Assembly (NCBI RefSeq): GCF_000934725.1 | Contig: NZ_JYNS01000005.1 | Location: forward strand, 124,001 to 188,000 | Source: Methyloterricola oryzae | GTDB lineage: Bacteria > Pseudomonadota > Gammaproteobacteria > Methylococcales > Methylococcaceae | Reading direction: 5' to 3' | DNA length: 64,000 nt | Shown here: piece by piece, positions 44,373 through 54,442 of the stretch | Layout of the letters: each line of letters starts with the position of its first letter | Numbering within the stretch: the first letter of the stretch is position 1 | Translations under genes and position numbers: made by a program | Notes under the pieces: generated by a model | What the model saw: the letters and a program-made list of their open reading frames with translations, nothing else | Told to the model about the DNA's origin: nothing | Databases searched by the model: none

Positions 44373-45545
44373 TCAGCGGGCTTTGTCGGCAAGCCGGTTA
44401 TCGCCCGCCACAATCGATCTGCCCTGGCCGATTTCCAGGCCCGGAATGCCGATGCCCTGGATATGCATGGCGTTGCCGCCCTCCTCGTAGCGCGGCAGTT
44501 TGCCCTCCCGGCTCCACAGCCGGTAGGCGAGGGAGGCGGTGAGGACGCGGATTGGATAGTCGCGGGGAAGGTTCTGCAAATAGGGCTGGATGGTGACGAA
44601 GTCGCGCGCCCCGTACTGGCGCATGATGGACAACAGGCCGCCGTTACGCGGGCCGATGTTGTAGGCCAACAGGCCCAGGAACAGATCGTCGCGCATTTCC
44701 GCCAGATAATGGCGGAAGGTGGCCGCCGCCACGAAGATGTTGTGGCGCTGGTTGAGCATGTCCAGATTGGCGACGCGCAGGTGCTGCTTGGTCTGGTCCA
44801 GGGCGATGCGGGGCGGGGCGGTGATCTGGAACAAGCCCTTGCCGCCGTCCTTGCTGTCCCGGGGATAGAAGGAAGACTCCGCCGCGCCGACTCCCACCAG
44901 CACCTCGGCATCCACCTGATTGAGGCGGGCCGCCTCCTCGATGGTGGGAATGTAGATCTGCGCGCGCTCGATGATACGCTGCAGGGACCCCAGGTCGGAG
45001 CGCCGGTAGGAGGCGTAGACCTGATGAGCGATGGTGTTTCGCTCCGCTTCCTGGGTGCCGCCCACCAGGGTGCGCAGATTCGCCACCTCGTGGCGGAACC
45101 CGTCCTTGAAAGCAAACCATCCGGCGCCGATCCCGATCAGGACCGCGAGGATTGCCGGCAAAGGCATCAAGCGTTCCCGCAAACGGGCACGCAGCCGCAA
45201 CCATAGCCACAAAAGCAGGGCAAACGCCAGAGCCAGGGCCAGGACGGTGCCGGCAAATGGCAAGAGATTGGCCCAGAATCCGGTGCCGCTGAACCACTCG
45301 GCGGCATGTCCGAGTGCCGCGATGCTGGCGATCAAGCCTGCCAGCAGCAATGCGCCGATTTCGACGCCCAGGGTCGTCAGATGTCTCCAGTCGCGGCGCT
45401 TCGCGGTCTTCGCGGTCGCCTTCTTTTTGCCGGACGCGCGCTTCTTACGCGGTTTGGGCGGCTTCTTGGCAGGCGGTTTGGGGCCGGTTTCTGGTGCTTC
45501 CACAGCTTCGGACAAGGTTGGCGAATTATCTCTGTCGGGTGTCAA
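44373..45545 (-). CDS. Lytic transglycosylase (SLT domain) membrane protein
   Basis: A 390-residue protein. A lysine/proline-rich cytoplasmic N-terminus (~1-50), two or three hydrophobic segments (~55-150) and a linker precede the C-terminal SLT domain. There, VLVGVGAAESSFYPRDSKDGGKGLFQIT carries the catalytic glutamate and the GLFQI block, followed by LLAYNIGPRNGG. It should cleave peptidoglycan from the periplasmic side while anchored in the inner membrane. The long basic N-terminal tail is unusual for this class. Confidence 0.85.
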   Translation of the reverse strand: MTPDRDNSPTLSEAVEAPETGPKPPAKKPPKPRKKRASGKKKATAKTAKRRDWRHLTTLGVEIGALLLAGLIASIAALGHAAEWFSGTGFWANLLPFAGTVLALALAFALLLWLWLRLRARLRERLMPLPAILAVLIGIGAGWFAFKDGFRHEVANLRTLVGGTQEAERNTIAHQVYASYRRSDLGSLQRIIERAQIYIPTIEEAARLNQVDAEVLVGVGAAESSFYPRDSKDGGKGLFQITAPPRIALDQTKQHLRVANLDMLNQRHNIFVAAATFRHYLAEMRDDLFLGLLAYNIGPRNGGLLSIMRQYGARDFVTIQPYLQNLPRDYPIRVLTASLAYRLWSREGKLPRYEEGGNAMHIQGIGIPGLEIGQGRSIVAGDNRLADKAR

Positions 45546-45657
45546 GGGTAAGTGACTTTACGGATCAAAAGCCTTGCAAAGCCATTTAATTTCAGATGTC
45601 AACATACCTGAAGAGCCCGTCGCATCCTACTTGAGTCTAGTTGCGCGAAGCTGATTA

Positions 45658-47214
45658 ATGAATGCCGAAAGTATGCCCCGAGGCGGTTGCCGCGATATCG
45701 CGGGCGTATTTGCTGCACGCAACCGCTATATCGATATCCGCATGTCTGAGAGCAGAGTTCCTATTTTTCGTAAGCCATTTGAGCCGAGTTACTTGACCTT
45801 TCGCTGGGCGCTTCTGTTGCGCGGCTATCGCGGATCAGTGGGGGCAAGCGAAAACCAAGCGTTAAAGGCTCCGCTTACGCCAGTAAGTGGGCCAGTGGAC
45901 AGGCCGTGGCGGCTGGGGATTTGGTTGTCTGCAGGGGCCATGCTGCTGTGCTTGTTCGGCAAAAGCGATCCGATAGATAACGAATTCTGGCACAGTTGGA
46001 TCTTGGAGTTCCAGACAGCTGGCTATCAGGGATTGAGCGCGAATTACCCCCCGCTCCTGCTTCACTGGCTAAGGCTGGTGGCCTGGACTTTTAGCGCCAT
46101 CGGCATAACGCCTCAGAACAGCATGCTGATCAAAGTAGTCGTGACCTTTCCGACACTTCTCTGCCAACTCGCTTTCGTCGATTTGGTCGGACGCCGATTA
46201 GCGCAGCTCGGTGAAGCGCCCCAGCAATCAGGACTATTTTGGTTAGCGGTTTTTAACCCCGCGCTCCTGGCGAATGGCCCTATTTGGGGGCAGGTTGATC
46301 TCCTGCCTATCTTGCCCGCCTACTTCGCAGTTACCTCTGCGACAGAAAGAGCGCGTGCCGTTTGGGCCTTGCCGTGGCTGGTGGTTGCGCTCCTTACCAA
46401 GATGCAATCCATCGTCGTCGTTCCTGTGATCGCAGGTCTGGCCTTGAGGCATTTCCGTCAGCAGGTACTTGGGGCGCTTATTGCGATAGCAATCATCGCG
46501 CTAGGGTTCTTGCCTTTCGCACTAGCTGGAGCTGACGTTTTCGATGCGCTGGGACGCGCTTACTGGGGAAACCTTAGCCTCTATCCATTTTCGACGATTG
46601 ACGCAGCCAATCTCTGGTACCTCGTAGTCGGTAAGAGTATGCAGCCGCACGATCTGAGCGTTCTGTCATCAGATTGCTTTCCAGGGTGGCTTGTTGACCT
46701 CGCGACACCACGCAAGCTAGGGCTACTAAGCTATTCGATCCTAAGTCTTGCCTTGATGATTTCGGCATTCCGCAACACTAGCAGGCAATATGTTCTGGGG
46801 CTAACAGTGGTTTCCGCTACCGGTTTCTTTGCATTCTCCAGCGGCATGCATGAGCGGTATCTGTTCTTTGCTGCTGCTTTCGCGGCTCTTTGGGGTTGCG
46901 AGGCGCCGCATCGGCGGCACTGGTACCCATTACTTACGGCGCTTTTGTACGTCAACATGAATTTCGCCCTGAATTTCTTCGGGCATCGCTTTCTCCGGCT
47001 GGTATCAGCAGTGGTTGTGTTGACATTCTTTGGATTGGGATGTCAGGCGATGTTTCAGAGCAATCGTCTGGATAGGGGTTATTTTTGCTTGTGTGCCTGC
47101 GCCGAAAGGCATCCTTGGGCACCGTATCTCGCGTTTACGGCTCTTTGGCTGATTTTGGCTGCGTCCCTAGTTGTCTCGCAGTTGCATAATTCGGGGAACA
47201 CGCTGTCTTCCTAG
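45658..47214 (+). CDS. GT-C-type membrane glycosyltransferase (DUF2029/GT87-like)
   Basis: A 518-residue protein with about ten membrane helices. The pattern NYPPLLLHW, then NPALLANGPIWGQVDLLP, LTKMQSIVVVPV and GMHERYLFF recurs in polyprenyl-phosphate-sugar-dependent mannosyl or glucosyl transferases. The catalytic acidic residue is likely in the first periplasmic loop (SDPIDNEFWHSW). The first ~60 residues are hydrophilic and may be mis-started; ATG at codon 28 is an alternative. It is slightly AT-richer than its neighbours. Sugar and acceptor are unknown. Confidence 0.7.
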   Translation: MNAESMPRGGCRDIAGVFAARNRYIDIRMSESRVPIFRKPFEPSYLTFRWALLLRGYRGSVGASENQALKAPLTPVSGPVDRPWRLGIWLSAGAMLLCLFGKSDPIDNEFWHSWILEFQTAGYQGLSANYPPLLLHWLRLVAWTFSAIGITPQNSMLIKVVVTFPTLLCQLAFVDLVGRRLAQLGEAPQQSGLFWLAVFNPALLANGPIWGQVDLLPILPAYFAVTSATERARAVWALPWLVVALLTKMQSIVVVPVIAGLALRHFRQQVLGALIAIAIIALGFLPFALAGADVFDALGRAYWGNLSLYPFSTIDAANLWYLVVGKSMQPHDLSVLSSDCFPGWLVDLATPRKLGLLSYSILSLALMISAFRNTSRQYVLGLTVVSATGFFAFSSGMHERYLFFAAAFAALWGCEAPHRRHWYPLLTALLYVNMNFALNFFGHRFLRLVSAVVVLTFFGLGCQAMFQSNRLDRGYFCLCACAERHPWAPYLAFTALWLILAASLVVSQLHNSGNTLSS

Positions 47215-47331
47215 TCTCCAAGCACTGCTTTGGGGTACACATAACCACAATTAAGAGCAGTCCGGAGTCAAAACCCTCGCATTCGAGCCCAACCCCGATT
47301 CCTGGAGGGGGCAGCGCTCATTCAAGCCTCC

Positions 47332-47979
47332 TTATAGCCTTTGGGTCGGCCTGCAGCCGTTCAGGAACAGGTCTACCACTTTGGCCATATAAGCCCGCTG
47401 TTCGTTCACCGCACACGACTTGACGCCGTGGGTCGCCTGGCACTGAACCGGCCCGTGGACCATGTGGATGAACTGTTCGGCGGCGAAGCCAGTGTCTTCG
47501 ATGGCAAGTTCCCCGCTCTTCACGCCACGCATCAGGATCTCTTCGATGCACGCGGCCAGCCTGGAAAACCCTTGTTCGTACAGGACCGTCTGCAGTTCCG
47601 GAAAGCGGCCGGCTTCGGCGGTGATGAGGCGGCGCATGGCGATGGCGTCCTCGGTGAGGGCCACGGCCAGCAAATGGCTGCCGATGGATTTCAAGGCCTG
47701 TTCGATATCGCGGGTTTCCGAGGCGGCCTGTTCCAACCCGGGAAACAGGTTGAGCTCCAACCGATGTTGCAGGATGGCCGCGAACAGGGCGCGCTTGTCG
47801 GGAAACCGGTCATACAGGGTGCGCTTGGCCACGCCCGCGGCGCGGGCGATGGCTTCGATGCTGGTGGCGGCATATCCGCGTTCCAGCATCAGACGGTGGG
47901 CGACCTGGATGATCCGCAGCGAGAGTTGCTCGGATTCTTCCCGCGTAGGACGGCCGCCGGTGCCGGTTGCTTTGTTCAT
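47332..47979 (-). CDS. TetR family repressor of the RND operon
   Basis: A 215-residue regulator. The HTH is TSIEAIARAAGVAKRTLYDRF (residues ~37-57, typical TetR) and the C-terminal helical domain likely binds the inducer. ATG 47979 is preferred because the longer frame adds non-conserved residues across the promoter region. It is transcribed divergently from the efflux genes and probably represses them at the palindrome at 48059. Confidence 0.88.
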   Translation of the reverse strand: MNKATGTGGRPTREESEQLSLRIIQVAHRLMLERGYAATSIEAIARAAGVAKRTLYDRFPDKRALFAAILQHRLELNLFPGLEQAASETRDIEQALKSIGSHLLAVALTEDAIAMRRLITAEAGRFPELQTVLYEQGFSRLAACIEEILMRGVKSGELAIEDTGFAAEQFIHMVHGPVQCQATHGVKSCAVNEQRAYMAKVVDLFLNGCRPTQRL

Positions 47980-48058
47980 GACCAATGGACGCGCGGAAGC
48001 TCCGGCAGGGAGGTGGGGGATGGCGCTATTTCTCTCATACTCAGCAGGGTTTGTAAAT

Positions 48059-48074
48059 GAAACGATACCGTTTC
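48059..48074. promoter_or_regulatory. TetR-type operator palindrome
   Basis: GAAACG-ATAC-CGTTTC has perfect six-base arms. It lies in the gap between the TetR gene and the efflux operon, the usual place and size for a TetR operator of RND systems. Confidence 0.6.
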
Positions 48075-48174
48075 GTTGCATTAAAGCATAGACTATGCTT
48101 GAATTCGTCCAGGCGATCCAACCAGGGGCACTCCCGTTTCTACCCGACCCATCTCTTGGCGCTACCCAGCCCCC

Positions 48175-49692
48175 TTGTCTGACCGAACGGCCGACGGCGG
48201 CCCCAGGCACTTTGCACGCCTGGGCTTCGCTTTGTCGCTGTCTTTGCTGTTGGCAGGCTGTACCCTCGGCCCCGACTTCGAGCGGCCGCAAGCACCCGAG
48301 GCGAAGGGCTATGTGGCGGAGGGCAAACAGGACGGCGCCGCAGTGGCCAGCGACGGAATCCGCCAGAAGCTGCTGCAAGGCAAGGATGTGCCGGGGGAAT
48401 GGTGGCGGCTGTTCCGCTCGCCGGCCCTGAACCGTCTCATCGAAAAGGCGCTAAAGCGCAGCCCCGACCTGCAGGCGGCGAGCGCGGCCCTGCGCGAGGC
48501 GCGCGAGAACGCCGTCGCGGAGGAGAGCGGCCTGTTTCCCTCTATTTCCGCCAATGGCAACGGGTTACGCCAAAAGACCGCCGGCGCCCTGTTCGGCAAT
48601 CCCAATTTCAGCGGGACCACGTTCACCCTCTATAACGCGTCGGTGAAGGTGTCCTACACTCTGGACGTGTTCGGCGCCATCCGCCGCACCATCGAGGCCT
48701 TCAACGCCCAGGCCGAATACCAGCAGTACCAGTTGCAGGGCGCCGTCCTCAGCCTGAGTTCCAACCTGGCGACTACGGCCATACGCGAAGCCTCTTTGCG
48801 TGGCCAGATCGCCGCGACCGAAGAGGTCATGGCAGCGCAGCAACAGCAACTGGACCTCATCGCGAGGCAGGTGGATCTGGGCGCGGCTTCGCAGCTGGAT
48901 CTGCTCTCCCAACGCACGGCCCTGGAGCAGACCCGGGCCAGCCTGCCGCCGCTGCGCCAGCAGCTGGCCCAAGCCAGGCATGCCTTGCGGGTGCTGGCGG
49001 GGGATTTTCCCAGCGACGACCTGGCCGCCCAGTTCAATCTCAGCGATCTGCGTCTGCCCCAGGATCTGCCGCTGAGCCTCCCGTCGAAACTGGTGGAGCA
49101 GCGGCCTGACGTGCGCGCCCAGGAGTCCCTGCTGCATGCCGCCAGCGCCCAGATCGGCGTTGCGACGGCCCACCTGCTGCCGGACTTCACCCTCGAGGCC
49201 AGCGCCGGCACCATCGCCACAAAGATGGGCGATCTGTTCATGCCGGGCAGCGGCATCTGGAATACAGGGCTGAACATCCTGCAGCCGGTCTTCCACGGCG
49301 GCGAACTCTTCCACAAACGGGAGGCGGCGATCGCCGCCTACGAGCAGGCCGCGGCCCAGTACCGCAGCACGGTGCTCCAGGCCCTGCAGAATGTGGCGGA
49401 TACCCTGCGCGCCCTGCAGAACGATGCCGCCACCCTGGCGGCCCAGCAGGCCGCGGAACAGTCGGCGTCAGAGACCTGGCAACTGGCCCAGGCCCAGTAT
49501 GCCACCGGCGCAATCAGCTATCTCTCCACCCTCAAGGCGCAGAGCGATTACCAGCAGTCGCGCATCGGCCGCGTGCAGGCGGAAGCGGCGCGCCTGGCGG
49601 ATACGGCGGCCCTGTTCCAGGCTCTGGGCGGCGGCTGGTGGAACCGCGCCGACCCGGCCCTTAGCCTGGCCGCGCCTGCGGTTCCGGATTGA
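48175..49692 (+). CDS. RND efflux outer-membrane factor (NodT family lipoprotein)
   Basis: A 505-residue TolC-like channel lipoprotein with lipobox LLLAGC near residue 28, then TLGPDFERP typical of the OprM/NodT family. Two OEP repeats are visible, with long coiled-coil helices around 180-280 and 380-470. The only start that fits the signal is TTG 48175, which has no clear ribosome site, so the true start is uncertain. It is the first gene of the three-gene efflux operon. Confidence 0.9.
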   Translation: MSDRTADGGPRHFARLGFALSLSLLLAGCTLGPDFERPQAPEAKGYVAEGKQDGAAVASDGIRQKLLQGKDVPGEWWRLFRSPALNRLIEKALKRSPDLQAASAALREARENAVAEESGLFPSISANGNGLRQKTAGALFGNPNFSGTTFTLYNASVKVSYTLDVFGAIRRTIEAFNAQAEYQQYQLQGAVLSLSSNLATTAIREASLRGQIAATEEVMAAQQQQLDLIARQVDLGAASQLDLLSQRTALEQTRASLPPLRQQLAQARHALRVLAGDFPSDDLAAQFNLSDLRLPQDLPLSLPSKLVEQRPDVRAQESLLHAASAQIGVATAHLLPDFTLEASAGTIATKMGDLFMPGSGIWNTGLNILQPVFHGGELFHKREAAIAAYEQAAAQYRSTVLQALQNVADTLRALQNDAATLAAQQAAEQSASETWQLAQAQYATGAISYLSTLKAQSDYQQSRIGRVQAEAARLADTAALFQALGGGWWNRADPALSLAAPAVPD

Positions 49693-49779
49693 GCTTTCGT
49701 GCAAATTCCATGCGGCGTGCTGATCGCACAACCCTGATGCTCATTCGCCCGCAGGACCCTTAAGGACTGGAAACCAACC

Positions 49780-50910
49780 ATGATCAAACGCATGCTCATC
49801 ATGCTGGTGCTCGTTGCCCTGGTGCTGGGCGCCGTTTTCGGCTTCATCAGCTTCAAAGGACGCATGATCAAGGAATTCATGAGCGCCCAGGGCAATCCGC
49901 CGCAGACGGTGTCCGCTACGCAGGCGGTCTACAGCGAGTGGACCCAGCGCCGCGAGGCGGTGGGCACCGTGCGCGCGTTGCGCGGGGCGGACTTGAGCGC
50001 CGAGGTGGCGGGCATTGTCGAGGACATCCGCTTCCAGCAGGGCGAGGAGGTCAAGGCCGGAACGCCCCTGGTGCAGCTGCGCGCCCAGGACGACATCGCC
50101 CGGCTGCAGTCGCTGCAGGCCGCCGCCGAGCTGGCCCGCATCACCTATCGCCGCGATCAGGAGCAGTTCAAGGTCAAGGCCGTGAGCCAGCAGGTGCTGG
50201 ATACGGATGCCGCCAATCTGGAACAGGCCGTCGCCAACGCCAACCAGCAGCAGGCATTGCTGAACAAGAAGACCATCCGCGCGCCATTCGCCGGTCGCCT
50301 GGGTGTGCGCCTGGTGGACCCGGGCCAGTACCTGGAAGCCGGCACCGCCGTGGTGACGCTCCAGGCCCTGGACCCCATCTTCGTTGACTTCCTGCTGCCG
50401 CAGCAGGCATTGGGGGACCTGCGCCCGGGAGAGTCCGTGGATGTGCGGACCGACGCCTATCCGGGGCAGGCATTCCGGGGCGAGGTGATCGTGGTCAATC
50501 CCAAGGTAGAGGGCGACACGCGCAATGTGCAGGTCCGCGCCCAGTTGCCCAATCCCGAACAACGGCTGCTGCCCGGCATGTATGCGCAGGTATCCCTCAC
50601 CGTGGGCGAGCCCAGGCGCCATTTGACCTTGCCGCGCACGGCCATCGCCTTTAATCCCTATGGTGCGACGGTGTTCAAACTGGTGGAAGAGGGCCGCGAT
50701 GACAAAGGCCAGCCGAAACTCGTGGCCAAGCAGAACTTCGTCAAGACCGGCGACGCTCGCGGCGATCAGGTGGCCATACTGGAGGGCGTCAAGGAAGGGG
50801 AGCAGGTAGTCACCTCCGGCCAGATGAAGCTGCGCAACGGCACCCCGGTCAAGGTTGACAACACCAATCCGCCCGGCAATGACCCGGCCCCGCAGCCGTC
50901 TGACGAGTAG
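49780..50910 (+). CDS. RND efflux periplasmic adaptor
   Basis: A 376-residue membrane-fusion protein. An N-terminal membrane anchor (MLIMLVLVALVLGAVFGFI) is followed by lipoyl-like halves (GAD...AGIVEDIRFQQGEEVKAGTPLVQL and TIRAPFAGRLGVRLVDPGQYLEAG), an alpha-hairpin between them and a beta-barrel with NPKVEGDTRNVQVRAQLPN. It links the inner-membrane pump to the outer channel. It lies 11 bp before the pump gene and resembles MexH-type adaptors. Confidence 0.93.
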   Translation: MIKRMLIMLVLVALVLGAVFGFISFKGRMIKEFMSAQGNPPQTVSATQAVYSEWTQRREAVGTVRALRGADLSAEVAGIVEDIRFQQGEEVKAGTPLVQLRAQDDIARLQSLQAAAELARITYRRDQEQFKVKAVSQQVLDTDAANLEQAVANANQQQALLNKKTIRAPFAGRLGVRLVDPGQYLEAGTAVVTLQALDPIFVDFLLPQQALGDLRPGESVDVRTDAYPGQAFRGEVIVVNPKVEGDTRNVQVRAQLPNPEQRLLPGMYAQVSLTVGEPRRHLTLPRTAIAFNPYGATVFKLVEEGRDDKGQPKLVAKQNFVKTGDARGDQVAILEGVKEGEQVVTSGQMKLRNGTPVKVDNTNPPGNDPAPQPSDE

Positions 50911-50921
50911 GGGTTGGCGCC

Positions 50922-53900
50922 ATGAAGTTCACCGATATCTTCGTTCAGCGCCCGGTACTGGCCACGGTGGTGAGCCTGCTGCTGCTGGTGCTGGGCCTCA
51001 GGTCCCTGGCCAGTTTGCAGGTCTTGCAGTATCCGCATACCGAAAATGCCGTGGTGACGGTGACCACCACCTACTACGGCGCGGACTCCGAACTGGTGGC
51101 GGGCTTCATCACCACGCCCTTGGAGAATGTCATCGCCCAGGCCAATGGCATCGACTACCTCAGTTCCACCAGCCAGAGCAGCGTCAGCACCATCAAGGCC
51201 ACGCTGCGGTTGAACTACGACTCCAACAAGGCGCTCAATGAGATCAACACCAAGGTCAACTCGGTGCTCAACCAGTTGCCGCCGGAGACCCAGCGGCCGG
51301 TGCTGACCCTGGAGATCGGCGAGACCATCGACGCCATGTACATCGGCTTTGCCAGCAAGGTGCTGCCGTCCAACAGCATCACCGACTACCTGCTGCGCGT
51401 CGTGCAGCCCAAGCTGCAGGTGGTGAAAGGCGTGCAGACCGCGGAACTGCTGGGCAGCAAGTTTTTTGCCCTGCGTGCCTGGCTGGATCCCGGCAGGCTC
51501 GCGGCCTACGGCCTGACGGCGGCGGACGTGAGTACCGCCCTGGCGCAGAACGACTACCTCTCCGGGATCGGCAACACCAAGGGGCAGATGGTCCAGGTGA
51601 ACCTGACCGCCTCCACCAGCCTGCACTCGGTGGAGGAGTTCGAGAACCTGGTGCTGAAGCAGAAGGACGGCGCCTTCATCCGCCTGAAGGATGTGGCCAA
51701 GGTGAGCCTGGGGGCGGACGACTACGAATCCAGCGTCGCCTTCGACGGCCAGGACGCGGTGTACATCGGCATCAAGGTGGCGCCGGGCGCCAACCTGCTG
51801 GACGTGGTCAGCGGGGTGCGGGCCGCATTCCCCGATATCGAGGCGCAGCTGCCCCAGGGATTGACCGGCAAGATCGTCTATGACTCCACCAAGTTCGTCG
51901 ACAGTTCCATCGACGAGGTGATCCACACCCTGGTGGAAGCCCTGCTCATCGTCAGCCTGGTGGTGTTCGCCTTCCTCGGTTCGCCGCGCTCGGTGATCAT
52001 TCCCGTGGTGGCAATTCCCCTGTCCCTGGTGGGCACCTTCACCATGATGCTGATGTTCGGCTTCTCCGTGAACCTGCTCACCCTGCTGGCCTTGGTGCTG
52101 GCCATCGGCCTGGTGGTGGATGACGCGATCATCGTGGTGGAGAACGTCAACCGCCATCTGGAAGAAGGCATGCAACCAGTGCCAGCGGCCCTACAGGCCG
52201 CTCGGGAATTGGCTAGCCCCATCATCGCCATGACCATCGTGCTGGTGGCGGTGTATGTGCCCATCGGCTTCCAGGGCGGGCTGACCGGGGCGCTGTTCAC
52301 CGAGTTCGCCTTCACCCTGGTGGGGGCGGTGACCGTGTCGGCAGTGGTGGCGCTGACCCTCTCGCCCATGATGTGCTCGCGCCTGCTCAAGCCCCATGTG
52401 CGCGACCGCAGCGGATGGGAGGAGCGGTTGGTGGATTTCATCGACCGCGCCTTTGAATGGCTGCACCTGCGCTATACCCGGATGCTGCACGGTACCCTGA
52501 ACTTCCTGCCGGTAACGGCGGTGTTTGCCGTGATTGTGCTGGGTAGCATCTATTTCCTGTATGCCGCCGCCAGCAGCGAACTGGCCCCGGAGGAGGACCA
52601 GGGCGTGCTCATCACCATGCTCACCGCCGCGCCGGACGCGACCCTCAAGCAGCGCCTGAAGTATTCGGCCCAGGTCTACGAGAAATTCGTGTCGCACCCC
52701 GAGAACGACCATGTGTTCCAGTTGGACATGCCGGGCCAGACCATCGCAGGCATGGTGCTCAAGCCCTGGGACGAGCGGGAGAAGACCACCAAGGTGTTGC
52801 AGCCGGAACTGCAGGCGCAGGTGGACGGCGTCGCCGGGGTCAAGGTGGCGGTGTTCCAGCCGCCGCCCTTGCCCGGCACCAGCGGCCTGCCGGTGCAGTT
52901 CGCCATCGGCACCACCGAGCCCTTTTCGCGCCTGAATGAAGTTTCGCGCCAGTTCCTGCAGGATGTGCAGAACAGCGGCATGTTCATCTTCGTCGATTCT
53001 GATCTCAAGTATGACCAGCCCCAGGCGCGGGTGGAGATCGACCGCAACAAGGCGGCACTGCTGGGGCTGAACATGCAGGACGTGGGCGGCTCGCTCGCTT
53101 CCATGCTGGGTGGCGGCTACGTCAATTACTTCAGTCTGTCCGGTCGCTCCTACAAGGTGATACCGCAGGTGCAGCAGCGTTTCCGCCTGAATCCGGGCCA
53201 ACTCGGCGACTACTACGTGCGCAGCGCCAGCGGGCAGTCGGTGCCGCTCTCCACCATCGCCTCGATTCGCACCGAGACCGTGCCGCAGTCCCTCAACCAC
53301 TTCCAGCAGATGAACTCCGCCACCATCTCCGGCGTACCGTTTCCCGGCGTGGCCCTGGGCGATGCCCTCGGCTACCTCAAGGACCTGGCCGCCCGAACCT
53401 TGCCGGCCGGATTTTCGGTGGACTACGCGGGCCTGTCGCGGCAGATGGTGCAGGAGTCCTCGGGCTTTCTGCTGACTTTCCTGTTCGCCCTCATCATCAT
53501 CTTCCTGGCCCTGGCGGCGCAGTTCGAGAGCTTCCGCGACCCGCTCATCATTCTGGTGTCGGTGCCCATGTCCATTGCCGGGGCGCTGATCTTCATCGCC
53601 CTGGGAATCGGCGAAGCGACCCTCAACATCTACACTGAAGTGGGCCTGGTTACCTTGATGGGCCTGATCTCCAAGCACGGCATCCTCATCGTGGAGTTCG
53701 CCAACAACCTGCAGCGGCAGGGCCATAGCAAGCGCGAGGCGGTGGAGATGGCCGCCGGGATTCGTTTACGGCCCATTTTGATGACCACCGCCGCCATGGT
53801 GCTGGGCGTGTTGCCCCTGATCATGGCCAGTGGCGCCGGCGCCGTGTCGCGCTTCAACATGGGGCTGGTGATCGCTACGGGCATCGCCATCGGCACCTTG

Positions 53901-53999
53901 TTCACCCTTTTCGTGGTGCCGGCGGTGTATCTGTTGCTGGGCCAGGACCACAGCCGCGAGGCGGCCCGCCTGGCATCGGACCCGGCGGCGGCGCACTGA
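50922..53999 (+). CDS. RND multidrug efflux permease (MexI-like)
   Basis: A 1025-residue HAE1-type pump with twelve membrane helices. The fourth helix holds the proton-relay pair in LAIGLVVDDAIIVVENV, and the opening FTDIFVQRPVLATV is typical. Porter-domain features such as GSKFFALRAWLDPGRLAAYGLT agree with MexI/MdtB-like pumps. The drug or metabolite range cannot be told from sequence. It is the last gene of the operon and is regulated by the divergent TetR gene. Confidence 0.94.
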   Translation: MKFTDIFVQRPVLATVVSLLLLVLGLRSLASLQVLQYPHTENAVVTVTTTYYGADSELVAGFITTPLENVIAQANGIDYLSSTSQSSVSTIKATLRLNYDSNKALNEINTKVNSVLNQLPPETQRPVLTLEIGETIDAMYIGFASKVLPSNSITDYLLRVVQPKLQVVKGVQTAELLGSKFFALRAWLDPGRLAAYGLTAADVSTALAQNDYLSGIGNTKGQMVQVNLTASTSLHSVEEFENLVLKQKDGAFIRLKDVAKVSLGADDYESSVAFDGQDAVYIGIKVAPGANLLDVVSGVRAAFPDIEAQLPQGLTGKIVYDSTKFVDSSIDEVIHTLVEALLIVSLVVFAFLGSPRSVIIPVVAIPLSLVGTFTMMLMFGFSVNLLTLLALVLAIGLVVDDAIIVVENVNRHLEEGMQPVPAALQAARELASPIIAMTIVLVAVYVPIGFQGGLTGALFTEFAFTLVGAVTVSAVVALTLSPMMCSRLLKPHVRDRSGWEERLVDFIDRAFEWLHLRYTRMLHGTLNFLPVTAVFAVIVLGSIYFLYAAASSELAPEEDQGVLITMLTAAPDATLKQRLKYSAQVYEKFVSHPENDHVFQLDMPGQTIAGMVLKPWDEREKTTKVLQPELQAQVDGVAGVKVAVFQPPPLPGTSGLPVQFAIGTTEPFSRLNEVSRQFLQDVQNSGMFIFVDSDLKYDQPQARVEIDRNKAALLGLNMQDVGGSLASMLGGGYVNYFSLSGRSYKVIPQVQQRFRLNPGQLGDYYVRSASGQSVPLSTIASIRTETVPQSLNHFQQMNSATISGVPFPGVALGDALGYLKDLAARTLPAGFSVDYAGLSRQMVQESSGFLLTFLFALIIIFLALAAQFESFRDPLIILVSVPMSIAGALIFIALGIGEATLNIYTEVGLVTLMGLISKHGILIVEFANNLQRQGHSKREAVEMAAGIRLRPILMTTAAMVLGVLPLIMASGAGAVSRFNMGLVIATGIAIGTLFTLFVVPAVYLLLGQDHSREAARLASDPAAAH

Positions 54000-54032
54000 G
54001 CCCGGCGTGAGCAAACCTATGGGGTGCTGGGG

Positions 54033-54389
54033 TCAAACCGCGTAATGGGCGTAAGCGGTATGCACCAGGTCGTCCGGTGTGAAATGGAAAACCTCCGCGG
54101 CTAGACTGCCGCCGGCGCCCCGGTAATGCAGGGTGATGCTGGAGACCCCGGCCAGCGCACAGATCAATTCGAACCGCAGATCGGGCATGCGCTCCAGCGC
54201 CTTGCGCCAGTAATCACCTACTGCTTGTTTTCCTTGCAGGCGTCCCTCGGCGACTCCCGCCAATTGCCGGATGTAGGGCGAATGCATGACGAAATCCTCG
54301 GTGTAGTGAGCGAGGACGCGGTCCAGATCGTGGTCGTTCCAAGCCTCGATCCAGTCTCTGGCAAAGTGTTCAACAAAGTCGCGGTCCAT
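54033..54389 (-). CDS. SnoaL-like / NTF2 fold protein
   Basis: A 118-residue small protein with the SnoaL/NTF2-like cone fold pattern (WIEAWNDHDLDRVLAHYTEDFVMHSP, then GKQAVGDYWRKALERMPDLRFE). These are small ligand-binding or isomerase-like proteins. No catalytic residue set is evident, so function is unknown. ATG 54389 is preferred to 54419. Confidence 0.75.
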   Translation of the reverse strand: MDRDFVEHFARDWIEAWNDHDLDRVLAHYTEDFVMHSPYIRQLAGVAEGRLQGKQAVGDYWRKALERMPDLRFELICALAGVSSITLHYRGAGGSLAAEVFHFTPDDLVHTAYAHYAV

Positions 54390-54442
54390 GGGGTCGGATT
54401 CTAGTGGGCTCAATGTCATGCAATGGTAAACGTCTGTGTGCG

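Noticed and set aside
44264-45115. Upstream extension of the HAF-repeat frame
   Set aside because: It is in the wrong frame over the lytic transglycosylase gene; the low-complexity Ser/Arg/Pro translation is not protein-like.
50766-52175. 469-codon minus-strand frame opposite the adaptor and pump
   Set aside because: It is antisense to the RND pump with full motifs; the His/Gln-rich translation is typical of shadow frames in GC-rich genes.
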